Origin: Torreya grandis
Lineage: Eukaryota > Streptophyta > Pinopsida > Cupressales > Taxaceae
Reading direction: 5' to 3'
NCBI GenBank assembly: GCA_037957365.1
Contig: JARHVA010001921.1
Span: 2,349,501 to 2,413,500 of the forward strand
DNA length: 64,000 bases
Shown: positions 59,695-64,000 of the stretch, piece after piece
Numbering within the stretch: position 1 is the first letter of the stretch
Layout: every line of letters starts with the position of its first letter
Program-made: the position numbers and the translations under genes
Notes under the pieces: generated by a model
The model's database searches: none
What the model was told of the DNA's origin: nothing
Seen by the model: only the letters and a program-made list of their open reading frames with translations

Positions 59695-60290
59695 ATGTAT
59701 GATGAAGTCTACTATGATAGTGAAGAAATAAAATCTAAAGTATACCTTGAAGATGAGATCATACGTATACTTTATGATTTAAAACATAAAAATAAGACTA
59801 TTAAGGATTTTAAATTTCAGTTAGAAGAGGTCAATGCAAGGTGTAAGTTAAAGAAAGTGGAGTGTGACCAGTTAAAGATAGAGCTAGATTCCTTTAAGGT
59901 TGAATGTGAATAACTAGCAAGTTTGAGAGAGATCATGAGAAATCATAACAATTCAATAGTACTGACATGAAAATATAAATCAAGTAACCCAATTCTATAA
60001 AGGATAAGTCATCATGGAACCATAGTAAGTAAAAAAATGTTATTTGGTAGATTTATCATAATATATGACACATTGCAAGATTATACTCTAATAGAGTTAG
60101 AAGTTACACAAGATTCAACAAGACATATAAAGATCTTAGATTGAATAAGAAGGATACAAATTTGGTATGGAATATAAAGCAAGCTAGGATGGATCAGATT
60201 GAGCTCAAGAAGCAAGATGGACTATTTTCCAAGGAGGAACAAAAGACCAAAGAGGACTCTATGCTAGATTAAACTAACTTTCACATTTAA
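59695..60290 (+). pseudogene. Gag remnant of copia element H
   Basis: An open stretch 59,695-59,913 encodes a charged helix (KSKVYLEDEIIRILYDLKHK, ELDSFKVECE) like the gag tail before the knuckle in plant copia elements. In another frame, 60,039-60,083 keeps the spacing of CX2CX4HX4C, but all three Cys are lost (now Trp, Tyr, Tyr) while HIAR and the His remain. Most of gag is deleted: only about 700 bp lie between LTR and protease. Confidence 0.6.
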
Positions 60291-61640
60291 GATGAAGACA
60301 TGAAATGGTATATAGATAGTGTTTGATCAAGCCACATTACAAGAGATACAAATAAGTTTATCTCATTAAATAAAAATGCTACAGGAATAGTGAGGTATGG
60401 AGACAACATAAATACGAATATAATTGGCATGGGTGTCTTGAGTTTGGAAAATGGAAAGACCAAGACACAAAATGTGTTGTATGTATAAGGTTTGAGACAT
60501 AACCCCCTTAGTGTGAGTCAAATTTTAAATCAATAACACACACTAAACTTTCATAATAGAGGGTCTAAGATAAGAAGAGCCAAATCAGGAAGGCTAATTT
60601 TTAATGCCAAGAGGATTGAGAACAACATATATGTATTGAATGAGATCAAGAAGGAGAGATGTTTCATGAGAAAGATAGATGAAAGTTGGATATGGAACAG
60701 AAGGCTAGGTCAACTAAATTTTTACAATTTTATTATGATTAGCACTAAGAAGTTTGTGAAAAACATGCCTAAGATCATTAAACCTACAAACATACTTTGC
60801 AAGGCATGTCAAAATGGTAAGCAGACTAAAAGAAGGTTTAAGTCCAAGGAGTACTCTACTATAAGACCATTGTATTTAGTACATATGAGTATATGTGGGC
60901 CTACAAGAATTAAAATCATTCAAAGAGATGGCTAATTTATGTTACTTATTTATGATTACACAAGAATGACTTGGGTTGCATTATTGCAAGATAAATCAAA
61001 AGCTCTTGATAAGTTCAAGGAATTTAAAGATCTTATTGAGAATGAGAAGAGTGGGAAGATCAAGTTCTTAATATCTAATAGAAGAGGAGAGTCTTGGTCT
61101 AATGAGTTTGAAGAATTTTATGAGGTTCATGGAATAATGAGACAATTCTCAGCAACTAGGACACCTTAGTAGAATGGGGCAGTGGAAAGGAAGAATAAGA
61201 CAGATCAAGAGATGGTTAAAACTATGCTAAATGAGTCTATATTATCTGATGGATATTGGAGAGAGGAAATACACATTTTTGTCTAGATTTTTCATAAAGG
61301 ATAAATAACAGATAATGGAAACAAGACTCCTTATGAATTATGGAAGGGTAGACCTACCAATGTGGAACACTTTAGAGTGTTTGGGAGAAAATGTTTCATC
61401 AAAAGAGATGATGAATACTTGGTAAAGTTTTATTCCATATCTGATGAATATATTTTCTTAGGATACTCATCCATGAGCTCATCCTATATATGTTATAACA
61501 AGAGACTACAAAAGATAGTGGAAATCACCAATGTGAAGATCAATGAGACTAGGAAATCTCACTCACAGTCAAAGAACACTTTAGAGAATCTAGACTTCAA
61601 TAATGAAGAAGAGACTATAGAGGTTGATGAGAAATTATAA
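60291..61640 (+). pseudogene. Protease and integrase of copia element H
   Basis: Protease: WYIDSVxSSHIT (60,306; family WxxDSGxSxH, Gly now Val). Pre-integrase: LGQLNF and CKACQNGKQTKRRFKSK (about 60,700-60,845). Integrase core: HMSICGPTR (first Asp now Ser), LIYDYTRMTWVALL, FLISNRRGESWSNEFEEFY (second Asp now Asn), TPxQNGAVERKNKT (Glu kept, about 61,180). Then GYWREEIH, TPYELWKGRPTN, FRVFGRKCFIKR and IFLGYSS. The frame is constant from the knuckle to 61,640 apart from stops. Two of three catalytic residues are lost, so inactive. Confidence 0.9.
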
Positions 61641-63200
61641 TAATTTGAAGAGGGATAGAACTCAAAAGGACCCTCAAGATAGATTGAAATAGATCACCCT
61701 AAATCTTAAATCATTGGCAACAAGAATGTAGGTATGAAAATAAGGAGAAGAATGTTAAGTAGCCTAAATCAAGAGAATGTTTCTCTAATATCCAATATTA
61801 AACCTAAGTCTTATATAAGAAAGTAAATATAAATTTTGGATATGTTTTATGAATGATGATTTAGAATAAATAGAGAATAATGAGACTTGGGAACTAGATC
61901 CTAAGCCTAAAGACAATAATGTGATTGACACAAAATGGGTGTTTAGAAACAAGTTGAATGAAGATGGAGAAGTCACTAGGAACAAGGATAGAATGGTATG
62001 CAAGGGATATGCACAATTTTAAGGGGTAGAATATAAGGATACCTTTACACCAGTAGTAATATTAGAGGCCATCATATTGTTTCTAACTTATGTAAGATTT
62101 AAAAGATTCAAAATATACCAGATGTATGTTAAATTTATCTTTTTGAATGGGAATCTGGAAGAAGAAGTGTACCTTAATAAACCTTAAGATTTTTCACTAT
62201 CAGATGATAAAGACTATGTTTGTAGATTGAAAAAGGCTCTCTATAGTCTAAATCTAGCTCTTAGAGCTTGGTATGATAGGTTGGATCAAGGATTCAAAAG
62301 AGGAGTAGCAAATAATAATCTATACATGAAGATAGAAGATGACCATTAGCTCATATTAGTTATCTATGTGGATGATATCATATTTGGTGGAAATAATGAG
62401 AACATGAGAAAGGACTTTATAGATGTGATGAAGAAAGAGTTTGAGATGTCCATGCTTGGAGAAATATCATTATTTCTTGGGTTACAAATCACTTAATATG
62501 AAAAAGGTATATTCATCTCACAAGCCAAGTAAATAAGAGAGATATTGAAGAAGTTTGAAATGGAGGATTGCAAGGTAGTTAGTACACCCATGATCACAAG
62601 ATGTAAGCTAAGCAAGGAAGATGAGTCTTTAAAGGTTAAGGAGACATCATATAGGTCAATGATTATAAGTTTGTTATACACCACTACCTTTAGACCTAAC
62701 ATCATGTAAGAAGTAGGTCTTATGGGAAGGTTTTAGGTAGATCCAAAGGATAATCATCTCAAAGAAGTCAAAATGATACTCATGTATCTCAAGGGGACTA
62801 TGGATTATGGTATATAATAAGCAAGGAGTTTAATTTGATAGCCTATATAGCTGTAGATTGGGTAGAAAGTATAGATGATAGGAAGAATAATAGTGGAAGA
62901 TCCTTCTTCCTGGGTAGTTGCCTAGTTTCATGGATAAGCAAAAATAAACCTTCAATAACTTTGTTTACTAGTGAAGCTGAGTACATTTCAATAACTTCAT
63001 GTTACACTCAAGTCTTATGGATGAGACAAGCCCTAAAATACTACAAGGTTTATAATGATGATCGTATCCTTATCTATTGTGACAATATAAGTGTTATAAT
63101 TATCTCAAATAATCCTACCATGCACTCAAGGACCAAACACTTTCTCATTAGGTATAATTTCTTAAGAGAGAAGGTAAGTGAACAAAGTGTCAAACTTTAA
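61641..63200 (+). pseudogene. Reverse transcriptase and RNase H of copia element H
   Basis: RT: TWELDPKPKD and IDTKWVFRNKLNEDGEV (about 61,890-61,980), CKGYAQF, TFTPVV, FLNGNLEEEVYL, KKALYSLN, and the YVDDIIFGG active site intact at 62,365. MLGEISLFLGLQI and the STPM block follow, then YRSMIISLLYTTTFRPNI. RNase H in frame again at 62,835-63,200: FFLGSCLVSWISKNK, SEAEYISIT, LIYCDN, HSRTKHFLIRYNFLRE. RT and RNase H are in different frames, so at least two frameshifts. The gene order PR-INT-RT-RH is diagnostic of Ty1/copia; the leader and PPT style suggest the SIRE/Maximus group. Confidence 0.9.
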
Positions 63201-63580
63201 TATGTTTCTACATAGGATCAGATTGTAGATATCTTGACCAAACCACTTCTAAAGGTAAATTTTGAACACCTAAGACATGAATTGGATGTAATTCCTACCC
63301 TTAGACATCATTGAAAAAGTCAAGTACTTAGGTATAGATAATCATGCTCATTAGCTTCAAGAATAGGTGAGTTATTCCAGGAAGGTATGCATGGAGATAG
63401 GGGGAGAATGTGTGTGTTATATCTCATAATATCATAATTCTTATGTGTTGAGTATTTTGGTTACAAGGAGTGTGATCCAAGGAGTTACATATGTCACTTT
63501 GTCATTTATGTCAAAGGGGGATCAAAACTAGTATAGGGAGATAAGAATGATTAGAATTTGTTATATTTTTCTATCAATGA

Positions 63581-63593
63581 CAAAGAGGGAGAT
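63581..63593 (+). other. Polypurine tract of element H
   Basis: CAAAGAGGGAGAT directly before the 3' LTR. Copia elements typically have aaagggggagat here. Confidence 0.8.
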
Positions 63594-64000
63594 TTTTTAG
63601 CATTATTCATATTATTAAAGTTTGGAATTGATGTCAAAGGTTCTTAAGAAAAGTGTCCACGAGGTCATTGAAGAATGTTCTTATTTGATAGCATCATTGA
63701 GAGGTATGACATTATTTGAGGAGCATGTAATGCATATGAGTCAGGTATAAGAGCATCAAAAAGTGTTTTAAGGTCATTTTCCAAGTTTTACTAGCTTGAG
63801 AAGCCTATTCATGACATTGTTCATTGCATGAAGAAAACTTATGAGAAGTTATGAGGTTGGTAGTATGGTGAGATGGATGCATAGAGGCATAATAATCTAT
63901 ATGATGTTATTGTATCATGCATATAATACATTGAATAACTCATGAGATTATTAGGGTGAGCCTATAGGGGTATAACCTATAGACCTAATAAACATTCTCA
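63594..64000 (+). repeat. 3' LTR of copia element H (cut by window edge)
   Basis: Matches 56,704-57,115. Continues past the window. Confidence 0.85.

Overview
The window looks like nuclear DNA of a land plant with a large, gene-poor, AT-rich genome. A gymnosperm is my guess, but nothing here proves it. I find no convincing host gene, tRNA, rRNA or CRISPR array. Almost everything recognisable is LTR retrotransposon, in several nested layers, and every coding region is decayed.

Layout. 1-5.6 kb: element A (+), a Ty3/gypsy gag-only element, followed by an LTR with its own primer-binding site (3400-4573) and an opposite-strand leader and primer site of a third relative, element C. 7.1-11.9 kb: a gag fragment of another Ty3/gypsy lineage (D1), a TATA-like site, and a heavily decayed possible ORF. 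11,911-26,466: element B (-), with GTGCC target duplications and 1.4-kb LTRs. It carries gag and a repeat-rich 3' non-coding region but no pol. Its gag is split by element N (-, 17,082-21,265, TSD TTTAA), a gag-protease element with a Met-tRNA primer site. 26.5-33.8 kb: continuation of the invaded sequence, including a gag zinc-knuckle and protease remnant (D2). 33,827-39,641: element G (+, TSD GTGAG), with 1.4-kb LTRs, a four-fold tandem repeat of its primer-binding site, and one long acidic ORF that is not a recognisable gag or pol. 41-56.7 kb: element E (-, RT and integrase recognisable) invaded at its RT gene by element F (-). F has very long LTRs (about 5 kb) and an ORF whose C-terminus resembles that of G. 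56.7-64 kb: element H (+), a Ty1/copia element inserted in F's 5' LTR; its 3' LTR runs off the window.

How they relate. A, B, C, G, F and the LTR at 3400 all have the same unusual primer-binding site (consensus near TGGCACGCCCGGTGGGACC), while N uses the common Met-tRNA type. B, G and F lack RT and integrase, so they must depend on enzymes supplied elsewhere. E and F share long LTR sequence and look like an enzyme-coding/non-autonomous pair.

The most notable signal is a spaced motif array. A GAYGTC core (CRE-like, often CCGACGTCGG) recurs at alternating 18 and 21-23 bp, or every 40 bp, in the LTRs of B, N and G and in the leader of B. An equivalent array with an ATTGTC core lies in the leader of C. 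This looks like a common cis-regulatory module in otherwise different element families.
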